Position numbers and translations under genes: made by a program. Below, piece after piece: positions 52,170 to 63,803 of a stretch of DNA of 64,000 bases. How positions within the stretch are numbered: the first letter of the stretch is position 1; each line of letters opens with the position of its first letter. Below the pieces are notes generated by a model, which did not search any database, was not told where the DNA came from, and saw only the letters and a program-made list of their open reading frames with translations. Source of the stretch: Taenia hydatigena (lineage: Eukaryota > Platyhelminthes > Cestoda > Cyclophyllidea > Taeniidae); the NCBI GenBank assembly GCA_036345935.2, contig JADWOT020001886.1:1-64000 (forward strand), given 5' to 3'.

Positions 52170-52798
52170 TTACTTTCCATTCGGGCGATGCCGGAAGACA
52201 TTATCGGTCTTTTCAATGTCCCCTTCCTCCTTCAGCGCATGGTCTTCAGGATTCGCACGGACGAATTACGGTTATAAGCCGCTTTAAGTGACAGACCTCA
52301 AGTCTGCACCAGATTTACACCCCACGGGCTTTTGAACCTGCGAAACGAAAACAACGACCTGCTGTAAAATTGTGCAGGAGACGAATGCATTCGTGCTAGT
52401 GCTAATGCCAATGCTTACGGCAAATTAAGCTCAACATTCTGCCTTCATTTGGATGGCAATGAAGGAAAGAGAAATCACCTTTATGACCAATCTGTCATGC
52501 ATGTCAGGAGCAGTCCCCATCAACTCCACCGCACAACTGCTCAATGTCTTCGGGTGCGCCTGCTACCACAGCACTTTCTCCTCCATTTTGCTCAACTAAA
52601 AGGACATCACAACCGAGGTATTCATAGAACTGGTTCGATGCGATAGGTGTGGAACCGTCCCTTCCGTACACACACTGCGGTCTGGTCGTCGTCAGCTGGA
52701 TCCCAATCGAGATCAAACATCACCAGACTATTTGCACTAATGAAATGTAGACCACAACCACCCATTTTGCTGCTCTATATGAGGACAAACTCTGGCGA
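52170..52798 (-). pseudogene. RAD54-like SNF2 ATPase, C-terminal exons, unprocessed pseudogene (copy 2)
   Basis: This has the same exon order as copy 1, on the opposite strand. Exon a (52631-52798) gives PEFVLI, then a stop, SSKMGGCGLHF, NSLVMFDLDWDPADDDQ and HTYRI; the FDxDW-DPADDDQ segment is closer to RAD54 than in copy 1. A 35-bp intron follows. Exon b (52492-52595) gives MEEKVLW, a stop, then QAHPKTLSSCAVE and DMHDRL, matching the RAD54 run TIEEKIF...LSSCVVD...DTHDRF. Exon c (52170-52337) follows a TTTCGCAG acceptor, begins RFKS, and contains VFRHR near its end. Stops and frameshifts in several exons rule out a full product. Exon c is more decayed than in copy 1. The intron between b and c is much shorter (about 154 versus about 590 bp). 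Confidence 0.87.
52596..52630 (-). other. 35-bp intron in RAD54 pseudogene copy 2
   Basis: On the - strand it runs from GTTCTATG to TCCTTTTAG. It has the same length and position as the intron at 38715-38749. Confidence 0.75.
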
Positions 52799-54888
52799 CT
52801 GTGCAACGGATGCATAGGTTGTGGACAATAACACACGTGGCACAGGAAAAACAATGTCACAAAAAACCTGGAGCTAGATCGATGAAAATTGTTATATTTC
52901 AGGTGTTAAAAAAAAGCTAAAAAGCTTGAACCTACTGATGAATTAATTACAAGCTCAAAGACGGGAAGAATGAAGCTACGCCAAAATTCCCTGATAAACC
53001 AAATAACCGAAACGAAATGTCTGCCTCTTCTTTGCATATTATCAGAAAGACAGAATTTCAACTGAGCGAAGAAGAGCCTTATGAACCAAATGGAACAGTG
53101 CAAAGAGGCGGTTTAGCAAAATCGTTGTAAAACCCACCTTCTGAGAAAGCAGCAAACCTACTTGACTTTGCACGTTATAGTTGAGTCCAAAACGCGAAAA
53201 CTCCAACGTTTACTCTTCGCAAGCTAACAAGAGACAAGAGACCCTACCTCGCCAAGCAGGCGCCTTTAAACTTCCTTCAAAAATGGTGGCTTTTACGCGG
53301 AAATCACAGAAATGAATGAAATCGGTAAATCTGATGCCATACGCGAGGACCGATTAACAGGAGCTCTCTCACTTGTTCATTGGAAGTCGAAAATTAGTAT
53401 CGGTAATGAAAAAAGGGAAACGGACGGTTTCTGATGCTCAATCGCCCTCCCCGAAGGTGCTTTTAAACTAAAGCATTACCCAATCGAAATATTGCAAATG
53501 TCTAAGCATGGACAAATAACAAACGCATGCAAGTGAAGAGAACAGCACAATGGGTTCGCTAACCACTCTAACGATGATAAGAAAGCCCACCACACTAAAA
53601 TGAAGAAATCATCCCATACGTTCCAATAAAAATAGAACCGGTGGCAGAGTGGGAAGAAGCAATAACGCAGAGGCCAGTCGTGAAAACGCCACGCGTCAAG
53701 CGCTCGATGATGTGTCTCGTGGCTCTTGTGATTAACACATTTCGATTTAATCATCCTTGGTTGAGTCCGGCAGCCCTGTGGGTAGGTGTTGACTGAGTTA
53801 TAGATCCCCCGATGAGTAACGACCCAGCCCTTGAGACAAACGTAGATTGACAATGTTTGTCCCCATTATGGGTCCCGTGTCCCCGTGGCTGAGACCAAAT
53901 TGATGGATAAGGCCATTATGATGAGTCACGCGGCCATTTTGTCTGCGTCCAGTGGTTTTGAACAGCCAAGCAGCCAACACTGTTTTGCGCGACCCCTTGC
54001 TTGACACCTAAATCTTGTTACAGCCGCTACGCTTAGTCGAAAGGATTGCTATTACCTGCACTTCGTAGGGAAACGGCTTTGAGAGCATAAGAAAGAACGC
54101 CGGCACAGTTCTGCACTGGCATGACGCCTAATGTGATCCAGCTAGCCTTCCAACATTGCTACACATCATCTTCAGCAAAACTTGCATTCTTTGAGGCACC
54201 TTAATTGACGCCTGCCTCCCTCTCTTAACTTGAGTCTGTGCAAAGACTAGCAAATTGAGTGATCAATCAGCATCCTATTGATGTTTTCACCTCCTCCCAC
54301 TTAGCTTCATATCCGGATGACTAAGGTGCCTTCCTCCAGCGTCTCTGCCATTCAAAGTGAGGCATTTTCCACCATTTAAATGCCTTCTGTGAACAATGTA
54401 AGCAAGTTCATCTCGACCAGTCTCACATATCTATCGTATGCTATCGCAATTGGCCACTACACATTCCGCAAGTAAAAAATGGCAGAGAAATAGATCGATA
54501 GATGAAACAATGGACAGTTGAGTGCGTTGATAGGTTGGCAGACAGAGAGATTGAGATATACGAAGCGACTGCCAGGTGATTAGACAGCCCATACTGGCTT
54601 TACCTCCTCATCCAACCTCTGCCTCCAAACCTCCACTAGATGACCGACTAATTTAATAAACAAAGAACGAGGATATAAATGGGCAATCGAAGGATTTTAA
54701 AAACGCCCAATATCGTCAATTGCTAGAATATACGGTTAAGGGACCGTACGCACTAAACCGTGGACATGTCTATGACGGCGGTGCCCCCTTCCACCATCCC
54801 CGATACCTAATGCACCCACAGCTCTGCTGCATCGGACACGCGCATGGCAGCAGTCAAAGACAATAGATGTTACTGCAATAGACCAAAC

Positions 54889-54910
54889 GTGCGTGTGCGT
54901 GTGCGTGTGC
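54889..54910. repeat. (GTGTGC)n microsatellite
   Basis: About 22 bp of GTGTGC units. The matching place in C1 (about 36.18 kb) has the palindrome CGTACGCGTACG instead, so this alternating purine-pyrimidine site has changed in opposite ways. Confidence 0.8.
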
Positions 54911-57181
54911 TCTAAAAAACAGCAGAATATGTACTGTGCATAAGATAGCTGAACATTGTAAAGCATTCCATTTCTTCCACAGCTAGGAGCGACTTCCAGC
55001 CTAAGCATCGTTAGTAGCAATAATGTAATCAAAATAAAGCAATGCTCTCCAAAACCACTCGCCACGAGGGCGTTGGAGAAATGTTAATGTTAGCATCTCC
55101 GACAGTCAGATGTTTTGACTAAGATGGAGCGATTTCAACAAGCTCGCTCACATCAAGCAGGACCCTACAAACGTTCCAACGCCACATATCATATCGCCAC
55201 AGTGAAACAAATGGGAAGAAGTAGGGGAATAAATCCCTGGACAGTGAAATATACATATTGCCTCACCGCCTGTCCATCCAACAGAAACCTTACCAACCAA
55301 GTAACCAAATCAACAGGCAAGTTAAAGAACGTAAATAAGGAATCAGATGAAGCTTAGCATTTGCCAGTGCACATCTGCCTGTGTCTTAAGGGAAGTCTAC
55401 TGACCCGCTAAACACGACCTGCCCCATTTAGGCCTCCATGACAATGCAAGTGATCGACAAACGTACACTACCCACCCATCTAACGGGAAAAACAAAACAA
55501 AATGCGCAAAAGTCAGAGCTACCAATACTTCATGCATACCAGTGCTGGGTGAAAGCACCTCAACAACTGATGGCAGCAAACAAGTGAAACATGTGGGAGA
55601 TAAAGTGGTAGGAGGAGGCACAGTCAGTCCTAAGTCAGCGTTCAACAGGCAGTGACTGCGGCTTAATGCAAAAGACTACGCTTCGCAGTCAGGCGTCACA
55701 CCTCATCAAAGTGGATAAACAGCAAGTAAACAGTATGTACAAGTGGAAACTTTACAGATGTGCATAAAAATGCGCATCTATACGCACCTATGAATTGGCG
55801 AGTTCCTTCCTCCATCAGCTATCCACAATCTTCGCATTCATCGACTTGGCCCTTTTTGCCTACCACGTCACAACGCGGGAATCACGACACGGCACCGCTT
55901 GCACCCTACTTTGCAGACTTCCAACAGTTTCGGCAAAAATCCATCAGCGAACGCTGATTGCCAAAACGATATTCAGCGGTGGCACAGCCTTAACGAAACA
56001 CCCGTCCTTTGCACTCCGAGGAAATATTACTGGCATGCCGCTTCATTTGTTCAGTCATCTCCATTTCTTGCAGCAGAATTCAATATTCGCATCCTCCCAT
56101 CACCTGCGCCAAAACATATTCCATCCGACAAACATCCTCGTATCAGCAGGGACAGGCTGAGTATTCAAGAAGCAGTATTGATCAAATCGATGGATAGACA
56201 TTTAGTGTGACGACTGCGTAGAATGCACGTTGAAGTCTCGTTAGTAGCAGAATGTTTACGACCTTGGCTTAGGCTTATTCAGATCGCGCCTACTGAAGCT
56301 AAAGGCGACGACATTCTGCCCATAAATGGAGGAAAAATACTCAAGCACCCTTTCGGAGGGCACCTCAACCGAATCCGCGTCCAATGAGCACGACCGATTC
56401 TACTAATATGGTTATTGCAGCAATTTGGGTAATGCGGCTGCCACATTGCATATGTGAAGACTTCGGGAAAAGGATTAACGACGGATTCATCAGAACACAA
56501 CACTGACCATGCCATTTCCTGGGCAGAAACCCATTCGTACCACCACAAAATGGAGGGCAGTAGAAAGGTCAAAGCTCAAATTTGACAATTTTTCTGTAAT
56601 CCCTCGGAGCTTATTAGCCGCACTACCACAGACAGGTACGTCGTTGTCATCCTTAAGATCAGACCATCTTTGACACCAATTGAGGCCTGGATTTCAACAG
56701 TTCTTTTCAACCCGAGGCCAACAGATCCCAATTCGCCAAAATAGCGCCGCAACTAAACGCGCAACTCACCCACAATACTGGCAGACAATATACTAAATAC
56801 GGTCAATGACCTTGAAACTGCCGAGATAAAAAGCTTCTGATTAAATACCTTCCTAATCCTAAACATACGCAAATGGACAAAAAAGCTTAAACCAAAAAGG
56901 TCGATGCAAATATGAAAAAACAGCAAGCAGTCCATTGTTAAAAGCGGGTTTGTAGAAGGATTTGCATATATTTATAAAATATTTGCGGATAATTAAATAA
57001 GGAATCAAATACTGCGCAACCTTTAGAGCATCCATTTTAGGAGGAATTATGCTCAAACATCGTACAATAAATATGAGAAATGAAAAGCTACCCTTAAGCA
57101 GGCTGGCGGGTTTGTTACAAATTAAAAATAGAATAGTGGCTTCCGTCGTCTTCGGTGAATGCGACAATCGTCATACAGGAT

Positions 57182-57366
57182 TGTAGCACTTTGTTTGTTA
57201 GAACTGCCGGTTTCTGTCAAGGTCACAGAGGTGGCCATATTGCCCTAGCTGCGTGGGCTGGCCTCTGGGCCACGCCAGCAGCCGTTTTCCCTCTGTCCGG
57301 TAAATATATATATTCTATCCTGCCACTTTGCCTTCTTTTGCCTTAAAGGAGCCACGGGACGCTACA
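57182..57366 (+). mobile_element. Solo LTR of the TRIM family (185 bp)
   Basis: It begins TGTAGCACTTTG, ends GGGACGCTACA, and shares the core GCTGCGTGGGCTGGCCTC with the LTRs at 47.2 and 48.0 kb. It is flanked by a perfect 4-bp duplication GGAT (57178-57181 and 57367-57370). The opposite palindrome arm lacks it and has a single GGAT at the same place. It probably formed by LTR-LTR recombination of a full element, although insertion of a one-LTR form cannot be excluded. Confidence 0.92.
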
Positions 57367-58551
57367 GGATGTTCTAAGTTCCTTCCTACCTCTCACACCA
57401 AGGGTGCATTCAGCACGGCATAGATTTACACGATGGATAAAGATGTGGCGCGTTTCCCGATTAGCGCCTTGCCTTCTGTCTTGTGGTCTTTTCAACACAT
57501 ATAGGTCAGAGCTAATGGATTTCATTGCGAACATGGGGTAGACAAGGCACTTCCTCCCTTCTGCCCCCGTAAATTCTAACGCAATCCCTATCACGGTGTT
57601 CGCGAAGGCTGCCTCATGGTCTCTCAGCGATCTCTCTCAACAACCAAAGTATTGCATTAATTCCTCGTCTCATTAGCCCCCAGCCTAGGTACTGCTTTTG
57701 TTGGGTGTCCTTATATGTACTGCCGGGTAGGTTCCTTTCAGTCATAAGTGTGCGAACTTCACTTTCGCATCTGATCGGCGATCTGCCCTTGCAGAGTCAC
57801 AGAATAATGGCTAAAATCGGAGTAGTGTGGTGCAGACAAAGCAGGTATTAGGTGACAGAACGTTCATCATTCTGACCAAGTCTTTGCCATAAAGGCGATG
57901 AACCTTGCAGTGCAGCTGTGGTGAGTAAATTGGCCTGAATTTGTGTACCAATTCTTCGTCTCGGCGGACATCGATTCGAAGTCGCTTGGCGTGATTCGTC
58001 CTCTGGCTCATGTAGGATAGTCCTAAGTGCTCGTGCGCGGTGCTAAAAGCTTACTTGCGTCTTCTTCTGAAAGCACTACAAGCTCTGATGCATTGATGGC
58101 ATCGAAATGCGCTCTCACTTAACGATCCGCGAGCCGTTAAAACCTTAATTGATGCACGAATCGCAGTGCGTGTCTTTGAGTTCTAGAAGGACAAGAAGTC
58201 TGGTGAAATTTGGGTGGTGTGAATTAGCTGTGAGCAAAGGTCATTAGAGTTGTCCATTGGGACAACTGAGGCGGCGTATCCTAACTGCTTGAAAAATTTA
58301 GACCAGCTTAGGCGTTGCGTAGGAAACCAGCATGAGTATCACGTCCAAGGCCACTTTTGCACATTTAATAAATTCTACTATCCGGTATGCCGTGGGATTG
58401 AGCGAGTAGATAGATGTGGCTTCGTGCGCAATGCTCTTCTGTTTGCTGAGGAGCGGCGCTGTTTTGAGCTGAGAGAGAAGGTGGTGTCGTGCCGTGATGC
58501 AGGGTGCTTTGCAAGGAGAGCATTCCCTACTTCATCTCCCCCCCCTCGTAC

Positions 58552-58565
58552 GCGCGTATACGCGC
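58552..58565. repeat. 14-bp CG-rich palindrome
   Basis: GCGCGTATACGCGC is a perfect palindrome of alternating purine and pyrimidine, flanked by more of the same. It is repeated in the right arm at about 60.03 kb. Such sequence can adopt left-handed DNA, but no function is shown. Confidence 0.6.
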
Positions 58566-59271
58566 ACTACATAACGACCAGCCGTGGGGCGCGTTCTAAG
58601 CACACGCATCCCAGACTGCCCCCTTTATCTTGGTGCTCATTAATGGGCCAATCCTCGAGGTAATGCAATACGAGGCCGACCCGTGGACGGGGTTGAGCAA
58701 GCTCACAGCACCCGTCCCAGTTGGAAAAATACAGGTAATTTCATTGGTCCCAAATTAGGGACCGTTGCAGAAATTACACTGCAAAGAACAGATACTACAC
58801 ATGATCTTAGCTCAGAGAGCCGAGAAGCGATGCCCTACCCCGTGCCCCCAAACCATGGCCTTAAGTAGCTTTCACTTGCTCCCCGATCGTTACACTATTG
58901 CTACTCAACAGCCTCTAACATAACCCGTCTTTTGCACATCTTCCCTGCATTCCGTCTGATTCTCCACACTCATAATTACCCGTTTTTTTTCTTTTCCTTC
59001 TTTTTATTTCATTCATCCTCAGCTGAATTGCTCATCCCTAATCACACACATCTATGCGCACTCTACTCACTTTCTGTTTCAGTAGGCTGCCATTTAGCCA
59101 ACCCACCTCTCTGGCTGACCTCTCAAGTGCAGCCGTCTCGCTACACTTATACTTGCAATTAGCTGCGCGTCCTGCGCCTCTGCACTCTGATGTTGTGGTG
59201 CTGTGCTATTCTGTGCTGCAGTCTCCACTACACCATCGTGAAACAATCAAATACGCACATTGACGCTGTCG

Positions 59272-59320
59272 GCTGTTACTTCGACTTCGGATTTCGACCA
59301 CATGGCCGCATGGAAGTAAA
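59272..59320. other. 49-bp spacer at the palindrome centre
   Basis: Unique sequence between the arms, which end GACGCTGTCG and resume CGACAGCGTC. The spacer has only slight self-complementarity near its edges. With so short a loop the whole structure could extrude as a hairpin. Confidence 0.85.
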
Positions 59321-62300
59321 CGACAGCGTCAATGTGCGTATTTGATTGTTTCACGATGGTGTAGTGGAGACTGCAGTACAGAATAGCACAGCACCACAAC
59401 ATCAGAGTGCAGAGGCGCAGGACGCGCAGCTAATTGCAAGTATAAGTGTAGCGAGACGGCTGCACTTGAGAGGTCAGCCAGAGAGGTGGGTTGACTAAAT
59501 GGCAGCCTACTGAAACAGAAAGTGAGTAGAGTGCGCATAGATGTGTGTGATTAGGGATGAGCAATTCAGCTGAGGATGAATGAAATAAAAAGAAGGAAAA
59601 GAAAAAAAACGGGTAATTATGAGTGTGGAGAATCAGACGGAATGCAGGGAAGATGTGCAAAAGACGGGTTATGTTAGAGGCTGTTGAGTAGCAATAGTGT
59701 AACGATCGGGGAGCAAGTGAAAGCTACTTAAGGCCATGGTTTGGGGGCACGGGGTAGGGCATCGCTTCTCGGCTCTCTGAGCTAAGATCATGTGTAGTAT
59801 CTGTTCTTTGCAGTGTAATTTCTGCAACGGTCCCTAATTTGGGACCAATGAAATTACCTGTATTTTTCCAACTGGGACGGGTGCTGTGAGCTTGCTCAAC
59901 CCCGTCCACGGGTCGGCCTCGTATTGCATTACCTCGAGGATTGGCCCATTAATGAGCACCAAGATAAAGGGGGCAGTCTGGGATGCGTGTGCTTAGAACG
60001 CGCCCCACGGCTGGTCGTTATGTAGTGCGCGTATACGCGCGTACGAGGGGGGGGAGATGAAGTAGGGAATGCTCTCCTTGCAAAGCACCCTGCATCACGG
60101 CACGACACCACCTTCTCTCTCAGCTCAAAACAGCGCCGCTCCTCAGCAAACAGAAGAGCATTGCGCACGAAGCCACATCTATCTACTCGCTCAATCCCAC
60201 GGCATACCGGATAGTAGAATTTATTAAATGTGCAAAAGTGGCCTTGGACGTGATACTCATGCTGGTTTCCTACGCAACGCCTAAGCTGGTCTAAATTTTT
60301 CAAGCAGTTAGGATACGCCGCCTCAGTTGTCCCAATGGACAACTCTAATGACCTTTGCTCACAGCTAATTCACACCACCCAAATTTCACCAGACTTCTTG
60401 TCCTTCTAGAACTCAAAGACACGCACTGCGATTCGTGCATCAATTAAGGTTTTAACGGCTCGCGGATCGTTAAGTGAGAGCGCATTTCGATGCCATCAAT
60501 GCATCAGAGCTTGTAGTGCTTTCAGAAGAAGACGCAAGTAAGCTTTTAGCACCGCGCACGAGCACTTAGGACTATCCTACATGAGCCAGAGGACGAATCA
60601 CGCCAAGCGACTTCGAATCGATGTCCGCCGAGACGAAGAATTGGTACACAAATTCAGGCCAATTTACTCACCACAGCTGCACTGCAAGGTTCATCGCCTT
60701 TATGGCAAAGACTTGGTCAGAATGATGAACGTTCTGTCACCTAATACCTGCTTTGTCTGCACCACACTACTCCGATTTTAGCCATTATTCTGTGACTCTG
60801 CAAGGGCAGATCGCCGATCAGATGCGAAAGTGAAGTTCGCACACTTATGACTGAAAGGAACCTACCCGGCAGTACATATAAGGACACCCAACAAAAGCAG
60901 TACCTAGGCTGGGGGCTAATGAGACGAGGAATTAATGCAATACTTTGGTTGTTGAGAGAGATCGCTGAGAGACCATGAGGCAGCCTTCGCGAACACCGTG
61001 ATAGGGATTGCGTTAGAATTTACGGGGGCAGAAGGGAGGAAGTGCCTTGTCTACCCCATGTTCGCAATGAAATCCATTAGCTCTGACCTATATGTGTTGA
61101 AAAGACCACAAGACAGAAGGCAAGGCGCTAATCGGGAAACGCGCCACATCTTTATCCATCGTGTAAATCTATGCCGTGCTGAATGCACCCTTGGTGTGAG
61201 AGGTAGGAAGGAACTTAGAACATCCTGTATGACGATTGTCGCATTCACCGAAGACGACGGAAGCCACTATTCTATTTTTAATTTGTAACAAACCCGCCAG
61301 CCTGCTTAAGGGTAGCTTTTCATTTCTCATATTTATTGTACGATGTTTGAGCATAATTCCTCCTAAAATGGATGCTCTAAAGGTTGCGCAGTATTTGATT
61401 CCTTATTTAATTATCCGCAAATATTTTATAAATATATGCAAATCCTTCTACAAACCCGCTTTTAACAATGGACTGCTTGCTGTTTTTTCATATTTGCATC
61501 GACCTTTTTGGTTTAAGCTTTTTTGTCCATTTGCGTATGTTTAGGATTAGGAAGGTATTTAATCAGAAGCTTTTTATCTCGGCAGTTTCAAGGTCATTGA
61601 CCGTATTTAGTATATTGTCTGCCAGTATTGTGGGTGAGTTGCGCGTTTGGTTGCGGCGCTATTTTGGCGAATTGGGATCTGTTGGCCTCGGGTTGAAAAG
61701 AACTGTTGAAATCCAGGCCTCAATTGGTGTCAAAGATGGTCTGATCTTAAGGATGACAACGACGTACCTGTCTGTGGTAGTGCGGCTAATAAGCTCCGAG
61801 GGATTACAGAAAAATTGTCAAATTTGAGCTTTGACCTATCTACTGCCCTCCATTTTGTGGTGGTACGAATGGGTTTCTGCCCAGGAAATGGCATGGTCAG
61901 TGTTGTGTTCTGATGAATCCGTCGTTAATCCTTTTCCCGAAGTCTTCACATATGCAATGTGGCAGCCGCATTACCCAAATTGCTGCAATAACCATATTAG
62001 TAGAATCGGTCGTGCTCATTGGACGCGGATTCGGTTGAGGTGCCCTCCGAAAGGGTGCTTGAGTATTTTTCCTCCATTTATGAGCAGAATGTTGTCGCCT
62101 TCAGCTTCAACAGGTCGTAAACATTCTGCTGCGAACGAGACTTTAACGTGCATTCTACGCAGTCGTCACACTAAATGTCTATCCGTCGGCTTGATCGATA
62201 CTGCTTCTAGAATACTCAGCCTGTTCCTGCTGATACGAGGATGTTTTTCGGATGGAATATTTGTTGGCGCAGGTGATGGGTGGATGCGAATATTGAATTC

Positions 62301-62972
62301 TGCTGCGAGAAATGGAGATGACTGAACAAATGAAGCGGCATGCCAGTAATATTTCCTCGGAGTGCAAAGGACGGGTGTTTCGTTAAGGCTGTGCCGCCGC
62401 TGAATATCGTTTTGGCAATCAGCGTTCGCTGATGGATTTTTGCCGAAACTGTTGGAAGTCTGCAAAGTAGGGTGCAAGCGGTGCCGTGTCGTGATTCCCG
62501 CGTTGTGACGTGGTAGGCAAAAAGGGCCAAGTCGATGAATGCGAAGATTGTGGATAGCTGATGGAGGAAGGAACTCGCCAATTCATAGGTGCGTATAGAT
62601 GCGCATTTTTATGCACATCTGTAAAGTTTCCACTTGTACATACTGTTTACTTGCTGTTTATCTACTTTGATGAGGTGTGACGCCTGACTGCGAAGCATAG
62701 TCTTTTGCATTAAGCCGCAGTCACTGCCTGTTGAACGCTGACTTAGGACTGAATGTGCCTCCTCCTACTATCTTATCTCCCACATGTTTCACTTGTTTGC
62801 TGCCATCAGTTGTTGAAGTGCTTTCATCCAGCACTGGTATGCATGAAGTATTGGTAGCTCTGACTTTTGCGCATTTTGTTTTGTATTTCCCGTTAGATGG
62901 GTGGGTAGTGTACGTTTGTCGATCACTTGCATTGTCATGGAGGCCTAAATGGGGCAGGCTGTGTTTAGCGGG
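59321..62972 (-). repeat. Right arm of the 59-kb palindrome
   Basis: Reverse complement of 55406-59271 without the solo LTR. It holds module E (about 60.68-62.88 kb, +). The longest ORF of the window (61831-62325, 164 codons) lies in its outer part, but in the left arm the same frame is cut to 97 codons, so I do not treat it as a gene. Confidence 0.93.
61222..61225 (-). other. Empty target site of the solo LTR
   Basis: On the - strand the sequence reads CATACAGGATGTTCTAAG without interruption. It is the pre-insertion form of the site that carries the solo LTR at 57182-57366. Confidence 0.9.
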
Positions 62973-63803
62973 AAACAATGAGTCTGCATGTGTTTTTTGA
63001 GAAGTTTGATTGAGATAAGTTGTTGGTGGTTATTACAAAGTGTACTAAATTTGTTTTTACTGGATTGAGTGTACTGGATGTTGCTAGGTAAGGGAGATTG
63101 ATTCGCGTCATGCTACGTGTGAGCTTCTGCGACGGGCTGCAGGCATTGCTTTTAAATAAGTGTACTTCTTTCCAAGTCGGGGCAGCAACATATGTGCTGG
63201 ATACTCTAATAGTAATTGAGTATATTCTACTTAATCCCCTTGTGATTGGAAAGCTTGTTCCTGGTTTAATTCGCATTGTTTTGCGAATTCTGTGTGACTG
63301 TCTTGTAGGTTTGTGCGCATTTGAGGTGCGCTCAGATTTTCCTTATTACTAGGCAATTGCATTGTTCCCTCCTGCTGATGCTAGTTTATTTGCAAATGGT
63401 AGAAAAGGCAGGGCAGAGGACGCGACATTGAACGAGTCCGACTGTTGTTCCCTGCCTAAGTCACCAAACTATGCACATTTACCATTATCAGAAGAAGCAT
63501 CCAGGGATGTCTGCCTCCGAATTACTGATGAATGAAGTGTTTATGGGTAACGTAATGTCACGATGATGACTTTGAAGACGACCCACTAATTATCTTGGCT
63601 TGTTTACCTCCCCTGTAGCAGTGCAGTATTCCTGACGTAGTCCTTTTCCTTACTCTTTCCCCTTAGACGTAGTAGTAATTAGCATTAACTTTAGCTATTT
63701 TTCGTTGGGGCTAATAGTTGGCTGACAGGTGGTGAGGATAGGCAAGAGTGCAGGTTTGGCGTCTCCCTTAGGTTATCCGCATTAATATTCTTGACGGCTA
63801 GTG
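62973..63803 (+). other. Segment present in the right arm, missing from the left arm
   Basis: In the left arm TTTAGCGG is followed directly by GTCAGTAGAC (junction about 55404). In the right arm these two pieces are about 830 bp apart. Module C1 has the last part of this segment in the same continuous order (35.28-35.65 kb), so the left arm most likely lost it. The segment has an 84-103 codon ORF on each strand, none recognisable. Confidence 0.7.

Larger units (their letters stand above)
52090..55405 (-). repeat. Module C, copy 2, carrying a RAD54 pseudogene
   Basis: Reverse-complement copy of about 35.6-39.7 kb. Its outer edge at 55.40 kb joins the left arm of the 59-kb palindrome at an apparent deletion junction. 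It keeps a 125-codon ORF (53476-53853, -) whose C1 counterpart is interrupted by a stop and several amino-acid changes. That ORF is unrecognised and probably not a gene. Confidence 0.82.
55406..59271 (+). repeat. Left arm of the 59-kb palindrome
   Basis: This is the reverse complement of 59321-62972. The inner about 1.9 kb differs by only a few single bases in the parts I compared (for example a C/T difference at about 59.1 kb). The outer part (55.8-56.6 kb) has more substitutions and small indels. It includes module E (about 55.5-57.9 kb, - orientation) and, at 58250-58663, a 137-codon ORF repeated identically in the other arm; that ORF has no recognisable domain. The solo LTR at 57182-57366 accounts for nearly all of the arm length difference. 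Confidence 0.93.

Noticed and set aside
53476..53853. 125-codon ORF in module C2 with partial conservation in C1
   Set aside because: The C1 version has an in-frame stop and mostly amino-acid-changing differences; no family recognised.
58250..58663. 137-codon ORF, identical in both palindrome arms (other copy 59929-60342)
   Set aside because: Identity simply reflects the near-identical arms. No domain, signal peptide or splice context is recognisable, and the frame includes low-complexity CG-rich sequence.
61831..62325. Longest ORF in the window (164 codons)
   Set aside because: The left palindrome arm has the same frame closed at 97 codons, with changes typical of non-coding drift; no known domain.
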